NCBI RefSeq assembly: GCF_019249295.1
Contig: NZ_JAESDH010000011.1
Span: 1 to 64,000 of the forward strand
DNA length: 64,000 nucleotides
Direction: 5' to 3'
Source: Alteromonas antoniana
Lineage (GTDB): Bacteria > Pseudomonadota > Gammaproteobacteria > Enterobacterales > Alteromonadaceae
Below, piece by piece: positions 7,475-16,835 of the stretch (position 1 is its first letter; each line of letters starts with the position of its first letter). Made by a program: the position numbers and the translations under genes. The notes below the pieces were generated by a model. The model searched no databases. It had not been told where the DNA came from and saw only the letters and a list, made by a program, of their open reading frames with translations.

Positions 7475-8607
7475 TTGACTATGAAGTGCTGCGGATAATC
7501 TGGTGGTGCCTGGTCGGGGTACTGTTGATCGGGTTTGCCGTTACCGACGGGTTTGACCTTGGTGTTGGCGCGCTGCTAACGCTGATCGGGAAAAACGACA
7601 AAGAGCGCCGGGTAATGATTAATACGATTGGCCCCCACTGGGATGGCAATCAGGTTTGGTTTATTACGGCAGGTGGTGCCATCTTCGCCGCATGGCCTAT
7701 GATATACGCGACCGCCTTTTCCGGATTTTATCTGGCGCTGGCGCTCACACTGATAGCATTATGGATGCGTCCCATTGGTTTTGATTACCGCAGTAAACTG
7801 CCCAGTGCCAAATGGCGTCAATACTGGGACTGGGCACTGTTTGCCGGCGGTGTTATTCCGTCGCTGATATTTGGTGTGGCTTTTGGTAACTTGCTGTTAG
7901 GCGTGCCATTCGAGCTGGATAACACCCTGAAATCAACGTATACCGGATCGTTCTTTGGGTTGCTAATGCCGTTCGCGCTGTTAAGCGGTCTTATCTCCGT
8001 AGGCATGTTGCTGAATCATGGTGCAACCTGGCTGCAGATGAAAACCGATGGGTTCATTGAGGTTCGTGCGCGGGCCGTGTCGGTCATTCTGAGCCTGGTG
8101 ACAGTGCTGCTTTTTGTCATTGCTGGTTTATGGGTAGCCTTCGGTATCGACGGTTTTGTGATGACATCCACCGTTGATGCCCTGGCGACGTCCAACCCGC
8201 TGAAGAAAACCGTGGTGATGGAAGCCGGTGCGTGGATAAATAACTATACGCTGTATCCGTGGATGATAGTGGCACCGGCACTGGGTATTTTCAGTGGACT
8301 GGCATGTGCCTTTTTCTCTAAAGTAGGAAAAGCGGGGTGGGCATTTGTCTTCAGCGCACTGATGATCACCGGTGTTATCTTAACCGCCGGGTTCTCAATG
8401 TTCCCGTTTCTGATGCCAAGCGTCACCATGCCTGAGGCGAGCCTCACCATGTGGGATGCAACATCCAGCGAATTAACGCTGAAAATTATGTTTGTGGTTG
8501 CCTGTATCTTTGTACCGATTGTACTGAGCTATACAGCCTATAGCTTTTACGTGATGCGTGGCCGGATCAAAAATGATGATCTGGACAAATCACACGCGAT
8601 TTATTAG
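7471..8607 (+). CDS. cydB: Cytochrome bd quinol oxidase subunit II
   Basis: A 378-residue polytopic subunit II that stabilises the heme-bearing subunit I. It starts [36 protein letters not shown], with the conserved DGFDLGVG motif, and continues with [20 protein letters not shown], both hallmarks of CydB. Eight or nine membrane segments can be counted. The length matches E. coli CydB (379). Its ATG overlaps the end of cydA by 4 nt; cydX follows after 8 nt with an AGGAGG ribosome site, so expression should be tightly coupled. Confidence 0.96.
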   Translation: [378 protein letters not shown]

Positions 8608-8615
8608 GAGGTCTT

Positions 8616-8729
8616 ATGTGGTATTTCACCTGGATCCTGGGCGTATTACTCGCTTGCTCATTCGGTATTATCAATGCCATGTGGCTTGAAGCTACCGAGG
8701 ACATGGACCGTCCTGATACGGTCGACTAA
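8616..8729 (+). CDS. cydX: Small cytochrome bd subunit CydX
   Basis: A 37-residue protein (begins MWYFTWILGVLLACSFGIIN, then AMWLE). It is one membrane helix followed by an acidic tail, the classic CydX pattern: the WYFTWILG start and the N-A-M-W-x-E end of the helix match the family. CydX is needed for stability or activity of the bd oxidase. A strong AGGAGG lies 5 nt before the ATG. The stop codon TAA is immediately followed by the ATG of cydD (TAAATG). Confidence 0.93.
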   Translation: MWYFTWILGVLLACSFGIINAMWLEATEDMDRPDTVD

Positions 8730-10346
8730 ATGTCGGCCGAGGTTCCCGTCTCACTACCTAAATGGTTTCGTACCACGGTAGCAACAGAAGACGCTGCGCC
8801 ACGCGGCGTCTTTTCCTTACTGGTGTTTTTAGGCGTCAGCAGAGCCATCAGCATGATTCTGGCTTACTGGTACTTTGCTGTTCTGATACAGGACTGGATC
8901 GTTAACGACACCCTATCGTCTCAGACACCGCTGCTGGGGATGCTCATCTGTCTGACAGGTGCCTGGTTATTGCAACGTGTTCGTGCACATCAAACCGAGC
9001 AGGCAAAAGCTACATTGTTGCTGACGCTGGAAAAGCGTCTTATCGCGCAGTTCAGTTGTCAGCAGCATGCGCTGATACGTCAACAGTCGGCATACTACTG
9101 GCAAACCTTATGGCTTCAGCACCTTCCTGCAATTGCTGACTGGCATTATGAGTACCGAGTGCAACAATCCATCGCTGCAGTGGTACCGATACTGGTACTT
9201 GCCGTTATCGGCTGGATGAATCCGGTCATCGGTGCCGGTCTGCTGGTTGCATTACCCGTCGTGCCGCTGTTTATGATTGTGGTTGGAAAGGGGGCTGCGC
9301 ATCTTCATCAGCGGCACTTTCTGGCATTTGAGCGCTTGGGAGGCATGTTTGTTGACCGGCTGAAAGCCCTGCCCATGCTGGCATCGTTTGTCGCCTACGA
9401 CAGACAAAAAGCGCTGTTGAACCGTGCCAGTGAGCAACTGAATAATGCGACCATGCGAGTGGTCACCGTGGCGTTCTTGTCGAATACGGTACTGGATTTT
9501 TTCGCTACGCTTTGTGTGGCGCTGGTTGCCGTGTTTATTGGTTTTACGTTACTGGGTGAAATTCAGGTTGGCCCGGAAATCGATTTACTGACAGGCCTGT
9601 GGATTTTACTCACCGTGCCATTGCTGTTGTCCGAAATGAAAGCCCTGGGGCAAATTTACCACCAAAAGGCACTGGCACAGTCTGCTGCTGAGGCACTGGG
9701 AGAGCTGGTGTCAGAACCCCATGACTGCCTGGCGAGTCGACCAGCCGGGAGTTTCGGGGGCGAGCACTTTGCTGACTTTTCGCTGGCATCGCCAAAGCTG
9801 ACGGCATCCATGCTGTCCATATCAAAAGGTGACTGGGTTCGGCTTGAGGGGGCCTCCGGTGCAGGGAAAACGCTGTTGCTGGAAGCGCTGGCGGGACAGC
9901 GCGACGCTAGTCACAGACTGAATTGCCAGTATGTTTATCTGTCACAGCAGGTAGCCTTGCTGCCGGGGACACTTCGCGAGAATCTGTGCCTGGATGATCA
10001 TTACGCTGATGAGAGGTTGTGGAAGGTGTTGTCGCAGGTACAGCTTTCACCCTGGGCAAAGCAACTGGAGAACCAACTGGATACGCCATTTGGGGAACAT
10101 CCGCCATTGTCCGGTGGAGAGGCCCAGCGCCTGGCTATTGCGAGGTTATTGTTGCGCGACGCTGATGTGTGGTTACTTGATGAACCCACCGCACATTTAC
10201 CTCAGGAACAACATGTTGCCATCATCGAGTTGCTGCGAGTGTGCTGTAGTAGCAAAACCGTGATTTGGGCATCGCATAAAACACTGCCTGAATGTTGGTT
10301 CGACAAAGTGTGGCTGATAGAAAATGCAGAGGTACAGCAGCGATGA
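8730..10346 (+). CDS. cydD: Thiol-exporting ABC transporter subunit CydD
   Basis: A 538-residue fused membrane-ATPase half transporter. The N-terminal 330 residues have about six membrane helices with the conserved CydD stretch GAGLLVALPVVPLFMIVVGKGAAHLHQRHF. The nucleotide-binding domain has Walker A GASGAGKT near 375, signature LSGGEAQRLAIARLLL and Walker B DVWLLDEPTAHL. CydDC heterodimers export cysteine and glutathione to the periplasm (or act in heme loading) and are required for assembly of cytochrome bd. The product is somewhat shorter than E. coli CydD (588). It is translationally coupled to cydX in front and overlaps cydC by 4 nt. Confidence 0.92.
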   Translation: MSAEVPVSLPKWFRTTVATEDAAPRGVFSLLVFLGVSRAISMILAYWYFAVLIQDWIVNDTLSSQTPLLGMLICLTGAWLLQRVRAHQTEQAKATLLLTLEKRLIAQFSCQQHALIRQQSAYYWQTLWLQHLPAIADWHYEYRVQQSIAAVVPILVLAVIGWMNPVIGAGLLVALPVVPLFMIVVGKGAAHLHQRHFLAFERLGGMFVDRLKALPMLASFVAYDRQKALLNRASEQLNNATMRVVTVAFLSNTVLDFFATLCVALVAVFIGFTLLGEIQVGPEIDLLTGLWILLTVPLLLSEMKALGQIYHQKALAQSAAEALGELVSEPHDCLASRPAGSFGGEHFADFSLASPKLTASMLSISKGDWVRLEGASGAGKTLLLEALAGQRDASHRLNCQYVYLSQQVALLPGTLRENLCLDDHYADERLWKVLSQVQLSPWAKQLENQLDTPFGEHPPLSGGEAQRLAIARLLLRDADVWLLDEPTAHLPQEQHVAIIELLRVCCSSKTVIWASHKTLPECWFDKVWLIENAEVQQR

Positions 10347-11899
10347 CGTTCACGCGTGTTCCCTGGCTCACCCTTCTGCTGGCGGTATTCCATGGCGCAA
10401 GCGGTCTTCTGGTATTAATTATTGCTTCCTGGTTTATTGCCGCCAGCGCCATTGCGCCGGTGGGCTTTAACTATGTCGTACCCGCTGTGGTGATAAGAGC
10501 ACTGGCGCTAATACGAATCGGCGCAGGTTATGCTCAGATGTGGGCAGGACATAAAGACATGCTCAACCGAACCCGCAACTGGCGTCTTGGATTATTCAGT
10601 CAGTTGGCAGGCAAGCGAATTGAGGAGCGTCAGTGGGTGGTCGAAGCACTATCCCGGCATACCGAAAATCTGGCCTCTGTGTGGATTGGCTGGGCTACCC
10701 ACCAGGCCAGCGCCATTGTGATGTTGCTTGCGGCGTTAGTTACGGCGACATGGCTGGACTTACCGGGCACGTATTCTCTGGTGTTGTTAGGCATAGCCTG
10801 GCTGCTGATTCAACTCGCACTGGTATTACGGGGATTGCAAATCGCGGCAAGAGAAATACGCCATGAGCAGCGCTTCCGCTTTGAGTCTGAACATTTTCTG
10901 GATACCAGCTCGTTGTGGCATTTGCGTGTGCGAAGCCAGAACGGCAACGTCAGCCTGCCCGGAGCCCCCAGTGCAACAAACTATTGGCAGGCTCAGCGGG
11001 ATAACCGACGGGCAGCTGAAAGCGCGGAGTGGTTGTTTCAGGGCGTGTGTATTGGCTTACTAGTCAGTGTGATGCTGTTAGCGCCGCTAAGTGTGCTGCA
11101 CGCGCCACTGGCGGTAATCATTCCTATGCTACTGCTGGCAGCACCGGACTGGCTGGGGCGCTCGTTTAAAGCCGGGCCGGCTCTGACCGCCTATCGACAA
11201 AGTCAGCGGGCAATGTCTTCATTGTCTTTTGTGCCAGTAGGCGATGCAGGGCAGTTCAGGCCGCGCTCAGGCATTGAAGTCAGACAATTTGCGGCGGCAG
11301 ATCGTAGTGTGCCGCCTATCGACTTTGTTTTACCCGCACGCGGCGTTGCGCTGATTGAGGGCGAGTCGGGAAGCGGCAAATCAACCATACTGCAGGCATT
11401 AGCCGGGCATCTTCGCTATACCGGTGAGCGGGTGGTTGATGGTGACACTATCGGGCAGGGGCTGGTAAAAGGCTGGATCTACGTCGAACAAGCGCCCGTC
11501 ATCTTACACAGCACACTGCGTGAAAACCTCTGTCCAGGGGACCTCAAAGCGCCGGAAAGTGAGCTCATTGAGGGGCTTGAAGCGCTGGGGCTTAGCCACC
11601 TACTACCTTTGGATAGCTGGCTTGGACAGGGGGGGAGACACTTGTCTGGCGGTGAAAGTAAACGTGTGGCGCTGTTACGCGCCGCGCTGAGCAGGCCCGA
11701 TGTACTGCTGGTGGATGAGCCTTTCGAAGGGCTGGATACGCAGAATATCCGCCGGGTCTCCGGTTTCTTGTCGCGCCTTGGTATTACGATCCCCGTAGTA
11801 GTTGCCAGCCATATCACGGCCGTAAATGTGCAAATTGTACAAACAATTAAGGTTACCGGTACCGTTACGGCGTCCGGGCAGATTGCTCAACGCGCGTGA
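10343..11899 (+). CDS. cydC: Thiol-exporting ABC transporter subunit CydC
   Basis: The partner half transporter, 518 residues from the ATG at 10343. I prefer this start to the upstream 10292 because it overlaps the cydD stop (ATGA) and gives a normal CydC N-terminus (MTFTRVPWLTLLLAVFHGASGLLVLIIASWF), with the family's GFNYVVPAVVIRALALIRIGAGY following. The ATPase domain carries Walker A GESGSGKST near 342, signature LSGGESKRVALLRAAL and Walker B DVLLVDEPFEGLD. Together with CydD it sets periplasmic thiol levels needed for bd oxidase assembly. It is the last gene of the cyd operon; no clear hairpin terminator follows. Confidence 0.92.
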   Translation: MTFTRVPWLTLLLAVFHGASGLLVLIIASWFIAASAIAPVGFNYVVPAVVIRALALIRIGAGYAQMWAGHKDMLNRTRNWRLGLFSQLAGKRIEERQWVVEALSRHTENLASVWIGWATHQASAIVMLLAALVTATWLDLPGTYSLVLLGIAWLLIQLALVLRGLQIAAREIRHEQRFRFESEHFLDTSSLWHLRVRSQNGNVSLPGAPSATNYWQAQRDNRRAAESAEWLFQGVCIGLLVSVMLLAPLSVLHAPLAVIIPMLLLAAPDWLGRSFKAGPALTAYRQSQRAMSSLSFVPVGDAGQFRPRSGIEVRQFAAADRSVPPIDFVLPARGVALIEGESGSGKSTILQALAGHLRYTGERVVDGDTIGQGLVKGWIYVEQAPVILHSTLRENLCPGDLKAPESELIEGLEALGLSHLLPLDSWLGQGGRHLSGGESKRVALLRAALSRPDVLLVDEPFEGLDTQNIRRVSGFLSRLGITIPVVVASHITAVNVQIVQTIKVTGTVTASGQIAQRA

Positions 11900-11970
11900 G
11901 TGGCAGTCTTCCCCCGACAGGTTAACAGCGATAACTGGTTAACGGCTTTTGTCAGCATGAATATGCTCTG

Positions 11971-11987
11971 CTTAAGGTTCTCTTAAG
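11971..11987 (+). promoter_or_regulatory. PmrA/BasR/QseB-type direct-repeat box
   Basis: CTTAAG-GTTCT-CTTAAG is a perfect direct repeat with 5-bp spacing and fits the PmrA/BasR/QseB consensus (YTTAAK-N5-YTTAAK). It lies 46 nt upstream of the glycosyltransferase start. A possible -10 (TATTAC at 11995) follows, so the box would overlap the -35 region as in PmrA-activated promoters. No PmrAB-like genes are in the window. Confidence 0.6.
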
Positions 11988-12032
11988 TTTTTCCTATTAC
12001 GGTATGCGAAAAAACACCTGTCGAGGTAAGCC

Positions 12033-12761
12033 TTGGACCTGTCTATTGTCATTCCGGCCCGTAATGAGCAAGGAAATATTGAGCCGCTGGTAGCTGAAAT
12101 CCGTCAAGCTATCCCCGGCAACTATTGCTACGAAATCATCTACATCGACGACGGCAGTACAGATAATACAAAGACGGAAATTGAAGCTGTGCAAGCCAGA
12201 GGCGATGTGCCAATAAGGCTGCTGCTACACCGCAACAGTGCGGGCCAGTCTTCTGCGCTTTATTCCGGCGTATCCCGGGCGAAGGGGAAATGGATAGTGT
12301 CGATGGACGCTGACGGACAGAACGATCCGGCGGATATTCCCGCCATGCTTCAGTGCGCCAGTACACAAACCGCTGAGCACTTCTGTATTGCGGGCTTCCG
12401 GCACACGCGCAGAGATACTTTCTCTAAAAGAATACAGTCCAGAGTGGCCAATGCCATTCGTCAGCGACTGCTGAATGATCAGGTACCTGATACCGGCTGT
12501 GGTATTAAGTTGTTTCCCAGAAACACATTTATGATGTTGCCTTTTTTTGATCATATGCACCGGTTTATTCCAGCACTGGTGCGTCGTATTGGTGGCAGCA
12601 TTACCGTCGTTCCGGTAAATCACCGTGAGCGCGTGATCGGTACCTCAAAATATACACTGCTTAGTCGTCTTGGCGTAGGGATCGTCGATATGTTGGGGGT
12701 GCTGTGGTTACAGCGCCGTTGTCCTCGTCCGGAAATTATGTTGCACACCGATGAAAGTTGA
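12033..12761 (+). CDS. GT2 polyprenyl-phosphate glycosyltransferase (DPM1/ArnC-like)
   Basis: A 242-residue family 2 glycosyltransferase that begins at a TTG codon with AGGT upstream. The GT-A fold signatures are clear: MDLSIVIPARNEQGNIEPLV, YIDDGSTDNT and the metal-binding SMDADGQNDP. It looks like dolichol-phosphate mannosyltransferase or ArnC-type enzymes that load a sugar onto undecaprenyl phosphate at the cytoplasmic face, but it lacks the C-terminal membrane helices of ArnC. The next genes encode a VTT membrane protein and an ArnT-like transferase, so the natural reading is: this enzyme makes a lipid-linked sugar, which is flipped and then transferred to an envelope acceptor such as lipid A. 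Confidence 0.85.
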   Translation: MDLSIVIPARNEQGNIEPLVAEIRQAIPGNYCYEIIYIDDGSTDNTKTEIEAVQARGDVPIRLLLHRNSAGQSSALYSGVSRAKGKWIVSMDADGQNDPADIPAMLQCASTQTAEHFCIAGFRHTRRDTFSKRIQSRVANAIRQRLLNDQVPDTGCGIKLFPRNTFMMLPFFDHMHRFIPALVRRIGGSITVVPVNHRERVIGTSKYTLLSRLGVGIVDMLGVLWLQRRCPRPEIMLHTDES

Positions 12762-13443
12762 GGCGATGGTCCGGCAAGGGAAACAAATACTGCCGATGTT
12801 CTCGGTGCTGGTTTTATGTTTATCGCTGGTGGTTGCAGTGCGCGTTGTGGCCAATTCCGACTCGTTGGTGCCGGCGATGGTGACAGGCTGGCTGTCCCGC
12901 TTTGGTCTGGCAGGCTGGATAACGATCACACTTGCAGCAGGTGTAGCCATGGTATTTGGCTTCCCGCGTCAGGTAGTTGCGTTTTATTTTGGCAGCCTTT
13001 TAGGTGCGGCAGGAGGCGTAGCACTGTCACTAGTCGCCTGTTGTTTGTCCTGCATAGGCGGTTTCTGGATTGCCCGTCGCTTTTTATCTCATTGGGTAAA
13101 GCGCCGGTTTCCGCACCTTTTTCGTCAACTGAAACCGGTCATGGACGCTCGACCCTATTCCGCGACGCTGGCTATCCGTCTGTTTCCCGTAGGCAGTAAC
13201 GCGCTGACAAATCTGGTGGCAGGCGTAACACCTGTCAGCGGTAGCGCTTTTCTACTGGCATCCGCGGCAGGCTATTTACCGCAATTGGTGGTGTTTGCCC
13301 TGCTAGGGGCGGGCATTGAACAGGTATCTGCCTGGCAGTTTTCTGTAAGCCTTATCCTGTTTGCAGTTTCTGTTGGCTTAAGTGCATATATCTATCATTG
13401 GTATCACGCCTCTATTGTGCCTGCCAGCCGGAGTCAGATGTAA
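12751..13443 (+). CDS. VTT/TVP38-family membrane protein
   Basis: A 230-residue inner-membrane protein of the VTT (SNARE-associated, TVP38/TMEM64, DedA-related) family. It has about six hydrophobic segments and the family core from GFPRQVVAFYFGSLLGAAGG through LAIRLFPVGSNALTNLVAGVTPVSG, with the FP and G motifs of this fold. DedA-type proteins are known to act in lipid-carrier recycling or flipping and in cationic peptide resistance. The position between a lipid-sugar synthase and an ArnT-like transferase suggests it flips the lipid-linked sugar; this is inference. It overlaps the upstream gene by 11 nt and the next gene begins 3 nt after its stop. Confidence 0.82.
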   Translation: MKVEAMVRQGKQILPMFSVLVLCLSLVVAVRVVANSDSLVPAMVTGWLSRFGLAGWITITLAAGVAMVFGFPRQVVAFYFGSLLGAAGGVALSLVACCLSCIGGFWIARRFLSHWVKRRFPHLFRQLKPVMDARPYSATLAIRLFPVGSNALTNLVAGVTPVSGSAFLLASAAGYLPQLVVFALLGAGIEQVSAWQFSVSLILFAVSVGLSAYIYHWYHASIVPASRSQM

Positions 13444-13445
13444 CG

Positions 13446-15161
13446 ATGTTGACTCAAAAGACTCATGTTCCACAACGCGACTGGTTATGGTTGGCGCTGT
13501 TGCTGGGTACAGTATTGTTGGCGGGGATTGGGCTGCGGGATCCCTGGCCCGCTGATGAGCCTCGTTTTGCTCAGGTTGCCAGAGAAATGGTAGAAACCGG
13601 GCAGTGGTTATTTCCCATGCGGGGCGGAGAGCTGTATCCCGATAAACCGCCGGTTTTCATGTGGATGATAGCTGGCGTGTTTTTGATAACCGGGTCGTTG
13701 AAAATTGCTTTTCTGCTTCCCTCTGCGTTGTCTGGCATGGTAGCAGCGCTGGCCGTCTTTGACCTGACTCGTCGCCTGCATGGTCGGCAAGCTGCCTGGC
13801 TTGCGGTATTCACGCTCCTTTTTACGTTTCAGTTTATACTGCAGGCAAAAACAGCGCAGATTGATGCCACAGTGTGTATGTGGATCACGCTGGGTTGTTA
13901 TGGCGTATTACGGGCCACCTTGTTTCCTGGTCAACATCGCTGGTGGTATGCCGCCTGTGTGTTTATGGCACTGGGGATCATGACCAAAGGCGTGGGATTT
14001 CTTCCGCTGCTGCTGCTGGTTCCTTATTCTTTTTTACTGCGCTCACAGTCAGCAAGAAACAATTTATACCGGTTAACTGCAGGTCAGTGGCTTATTGGTG
14101 TGATGTTGCTGCTGGCAACGCTGGCGATGTGGCTGCTGCCAATGATATGGACAGTACAGGCTTCGGGAAACAGTGCGTTTGTCGCCTATCGCGACAATAT
14201 TTTGCTCAAACAAACTGTAACCCGGTATGCCAATGCATGGCATCACATCAAGCCATTCTGGTATTACGTAACCCATGTTGTGCCATGGGCGTGGCTCCCG
14301 GTGATCCTGCTTTTCCCCTGGCTTGCGGGATACTGGAAAGACGCTGTTAAACTGCGCCGGGCCGGGGTAGTGATGCCACTGATGTTCTCCCTGCTGACCG
14401 TGTTATTTTTCAGCATCAGCAGCGGCAAACGAGGGGTCTACATTCTGCCTGCGTTACCCATGCTGATACTGGCTGCCGCGCCCTTCTTGCAACGTGTTTA
14501 TGCGCGTACTGGTGTCAGGCGATTATTGCTGCTTTTTACCCTGTTAATCTCGTCAGCCATGGTAGTGCTGGGGGCGCTGGCACTGGCCGGAAACGGGCCA
14601 CTACCGGCACTGTATATCAAGCATGACGTGGAACTGACATGGTGGCTGATCGTGACTGGAACAGCCTGCGCGCTGGCGGTGTTGCTGACCCGGAAAAACA
14701 GCATTGCTATATGGTCGGCTTTCTCGATAGTGCTCTGGCTTAGTTACAGCCTGTGGGGCGCGCCATCGATAAATGTAGCCCGTACACCGCACAATATTTT
14801 TGAGGTGGCACAACGGCATCTTCCCGACAATGCAGAAGTCGCGGTAATCGATACCAAAGAGCAATTCATTTTATTTAACCCGTTTACGGTGGTGCATTTT
14901 GGTTACCATACTCCACTGTCTCTGCAAGTGCAGGCTGCCTGGCAATGGCAGTCTGAGGGAACATCTGGTGATGCGCCGCGGTGGATCTTAATGCCTGATT
15001 CAATTACAAGCTCCTGCCTTGATACCGATGACGCCATAGAGGCCGGAAAAGCACATCGGGAACGCTGGTTATTGCTCCCCCCGTCAGCCAGACGACCAGT
15101 TTGTGAGCTTACCTCGCCGTTACCGCAAACATTCAGGTATAAGGGCCAGCCTTTTGACTAG
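13446..15161 (+). CDS. ArnT-like GT39 glycosyltransferase
   Basis: A 571-residue polytopic glycosyltransferase of the GT39/PMT type. I chose the ATG at 13446, three nt after the VTT stop, over an internal start at 13398. The first periplasmic loop has the catalytic acidic pattern DPWPADEPRFAQVAREMVETGQWLFPMRGGELYPDKPPVFMW, typical of ArnT and relatives. About eleven or twelve membrane segments follow, then a C-terminal periplasmic domain. ArnT uses undecaprenyl-phosphate-linked aminoarabinose to modify lipid A. No Arn biosynthetic genes are nearby, so the sugar may be different. The PmrA-type box upstream of the operon is consistent with envelope remodelling under cationic stress. Confidence 0.85.
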   Translation: MLTQKTHVPQRDWLWLALLLGTVLLAGIGLRDPWPADEPRFAQVAREMVETGQWLFPMRGGELYPDKPPVFMWMIAGVFLITGSLKIAFLLPSALSGMVAALAVFDLTRRLHGRQAAWLAVFTLLFTFQFILQAKTAQIDATVCMWITLGCYGVLRATLFPGQHRWWYAACVFMALGIMTKGVGFLPLLLLVPYSFLLRSQSARNNLYRLTAGQWLIGVMLLLATLAMWLLPMIWTVQASGNSAFVAYRDNILLKQTVTRYANAWHHIKPFWYYVTHVVPWAWLPVILLFPWLAGYWKDAVKLRRAGVVMPLMFSLLTVLFFSISSGKRGVYILPALPMLILAAAPFLQRVYARTGVRRLLLLFTLLISSAMVVLGALALAGNGPLPALYIKHDVELTWWLIVTGTACALAVLLTRKNSIAIWSAFSIVLWLSYSLWGAPSINVARTPHNIFEVAQRHLPDNAEVAVIDTKEQFILFNPFTVVHFGYHTPLSLQVQAAWQWQSEGTSGDAPRWILMPDSITSSCLDTDDAIEAGKAHRERWLLLPPSARRPVCELTSPLPQTFRYKGQPFD

Positions 15162-15273
15162 CTTATCCACCTTTCATGGGAAGAAACCATTGAATTATTG
15201 TCGCGGCTCTCGCACCATGTTCAGGGAAAAGCCATACTGAATTGTTAAGATCAACAGAGCGCAAAAGGCACAT

Positions 15274-16206
15274 ATGCATCAGCACGGACATCACGAACAC
15301 GGACAAGAGACCGATACCAGCCGTATCGGGTTTGCGTTCTGGCTGAACTTTGTTTTCACCATTATTGAGTTTATTGGGGGCTGGTTAACTAACAGTGTCG
15401 CTATCATGGCTGATGCGGTCCACGATCTTGGCGATACCCTCTCCATTGGACTGGCCTGGTATCTGGGAAAACTGGGCCATCAAAAAGCGACGCACAAGTA
15501 TACCTATGGTTTCAAACGACTGAGTTTGCTGGGCGCCATGATCAATGGCGTGATCCTGGTGGCGGGCTCGGTCTGGGTGTTGTCGGAGGCGATACCCCGT
15601 CTGCTGGCACCTGAGATGCCGGTAACCGAAGGCATGATTGGGTTGGCGATTTTGGGCGTGTTGGTGAATGGGCTGGCTGCTTATAAACTTCACGGTGGCC
15701 ATTCAATGAACGAAAAAGTGCTGAACTGGCACTTGATCGAGGACACCATGGGGTGGGTGGCAGTACTGATTGTCGCTATTACTTTGCATTTCTTTCACTG
15801 GCCCATTCTGGACCCTCTTTTATCCATAGGATTTACGCTGTTTATTCTGTTTAATGTGGTGCGTTACGTCATACAGACCATGAAGTTATTCCTGCAAGGC
15901 GTGCCTGATGACGTTGAACATAAAGAAATTAAGCAGGCGTTACTCAGTGTAGAACATGTGGAAGAAATACATCATGTACATTTGTGGTCACTGGATGGTG
16001 AGCAACATGTACTTACAGCACATCTGGTGCTGAACGTAAGCGTTGACGCACAAACGCTGAAAGCGCTGAAACAACAGGTAAACGAAAAGCTTGCGCCTTT
16101 TCATCTGTCACACACCACCATCGAGTTTGAACTGCCCGGTGAGCCCTGTCGTGATGATGACGACCATTTGCATTCTCACCCACACAACCACCCTCACGTG
16201 CATTAA
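15274..16206 (+). CDS. CDF-family divalent cation exporter
   Basis: A 310-residue cation diffusion facilitator with six predicted helices. The metal-site motifs are visible: NSVAIMADAVHDLGDTLSIG in helix 2 and the second pair around NWHLIEDTMGWVAVLI. Both ends are histidine-rich (HQHGHHEHG at the start, HLHSHPHNHPHVH at the end), as in zinc exporters of the CzcD/ZitB type. A cytoplasmic C-terminal domain (about 205-290) has the expected HHVHLWSLDGEQHVLTAHL. Proton-driven export of zinc, cobalt or cadmium is the expected role. It is a single-gene unit with no metal regulator beside it. Confidence 0.92.
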   Translation: MHQHGHHEHGQETDTSRIGFAFWLNFVFTIIEFIGGWLTNSVAIMADAVHDLGDTLSIGLAWYLGKLGHQKATHKYTYGFKRLSLLGAMINGVILVAGSVWVLSEAIPRLLAPEMPVTEGMIGLAILGVLVNGLAAYKLHGGHSMNEKVLNWHLIEDTMGWVAVLIVAITLHFFHWPILDPLLSIGFTLFILFNVVRYVIQTMKLFLQGVPDDVEHKEIKQALLSVEHVEEIHHVHLWSLDGEQHVLTAHLVLNVSVDAQTLKALKQQVNEKLAPFHLSHTTIEFELPGEPCRDDDDHLHSHPHNHPHVH

Positions 16207-16442
16207 CGGTTCAGGCAACAAACGTGATGTTGATCCTTGCTTGTAGTTTAAGAACGTGAAAGCAGCAACGCGGGTATTGCCGCCTGTGAGACTGGCCCGC
16301 AGGCTCTAACGTGCGGTGCTTCTGTGCTACCCTTCGCGAATACAGAAGCGTTGTAACAGGCATCAGTGGTAAGCGGCAGCCAGAGTTATCAGGAACACGC
16401 CACTGGAACTGCTTTCAGCCTGTAAAAACGGTACTGTAGCTA

Positions 16443-16835
16443 TCAGGTTGCCGGAGCCGTGCAAATGTCTTTGCCCCACCACGATCCCTCTTCGACATAT
16501 TTAATCACGTTACCGTTACGTATGAGTAAACCGTCAGTCTGGTACCCTTTATACCCACCAAACAGGTTTTTGGTGTTCAGAGTGACGCAAACCAGATAGC
16601 CGTAATACACATCGTCAAGTTCGTTACCTAACCAGTAACGTTCAGGTGTAGTAATCAGTTGATAGCGGGCGCTGTCAGGATCACTGAGCTTTTCGCGATA
16701 GTAGTTTTTTGCTATTGCCTCAAAATCTGCAGGATAGGCACCATAGTCCGCGTTATCAACGTCCGTTGGCGTGGGCAGTGTCGTGCAGCCTGCCACACCA
16801 AGCATCAGTGTCATCCACAGTACTTTCATTGTCAT
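16443..16835 (-). CDS. Small lipoprotein of unknown function
   Basis: A 130-residue protein with a lipoprotein signal (MKVLWMTLMLGVAGC, lipobox at Cys17). AGAGGAA lies upstream of the first ATG; the ATG two codons later is equally plausible. The mature part has DPDSARYQLITTPERYW, and two Cys residues (one in YLVCVTLN, one in KDICTAP) that could pair in the periplasm. The pattern FYREKLSDPDSARY is common in small envelope lipoproteins of gammaproteobacteria, but I assign no function. It stands alone, convergent with the CDF gene. Confidence 0.7.
   Translation of the reverse strand: MTMKVLWMTLMLGVAGCTTLPTPTDVDNADYGAYPADFEAIAKNYYREKLSDPDSARYQLITTPERYWLGNELDDVYYGYLVCVTLNTKNLFGGYKGYQTDGLLIRNGNVIKYVEEGSWWGKDICTAPAT

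Noticed and set aside
13874-14350. 158-codon plus-strand frame
   Set aside because: Out-of-frame reading inside the ArnT-like gene, whose membrane topology continues without a break.
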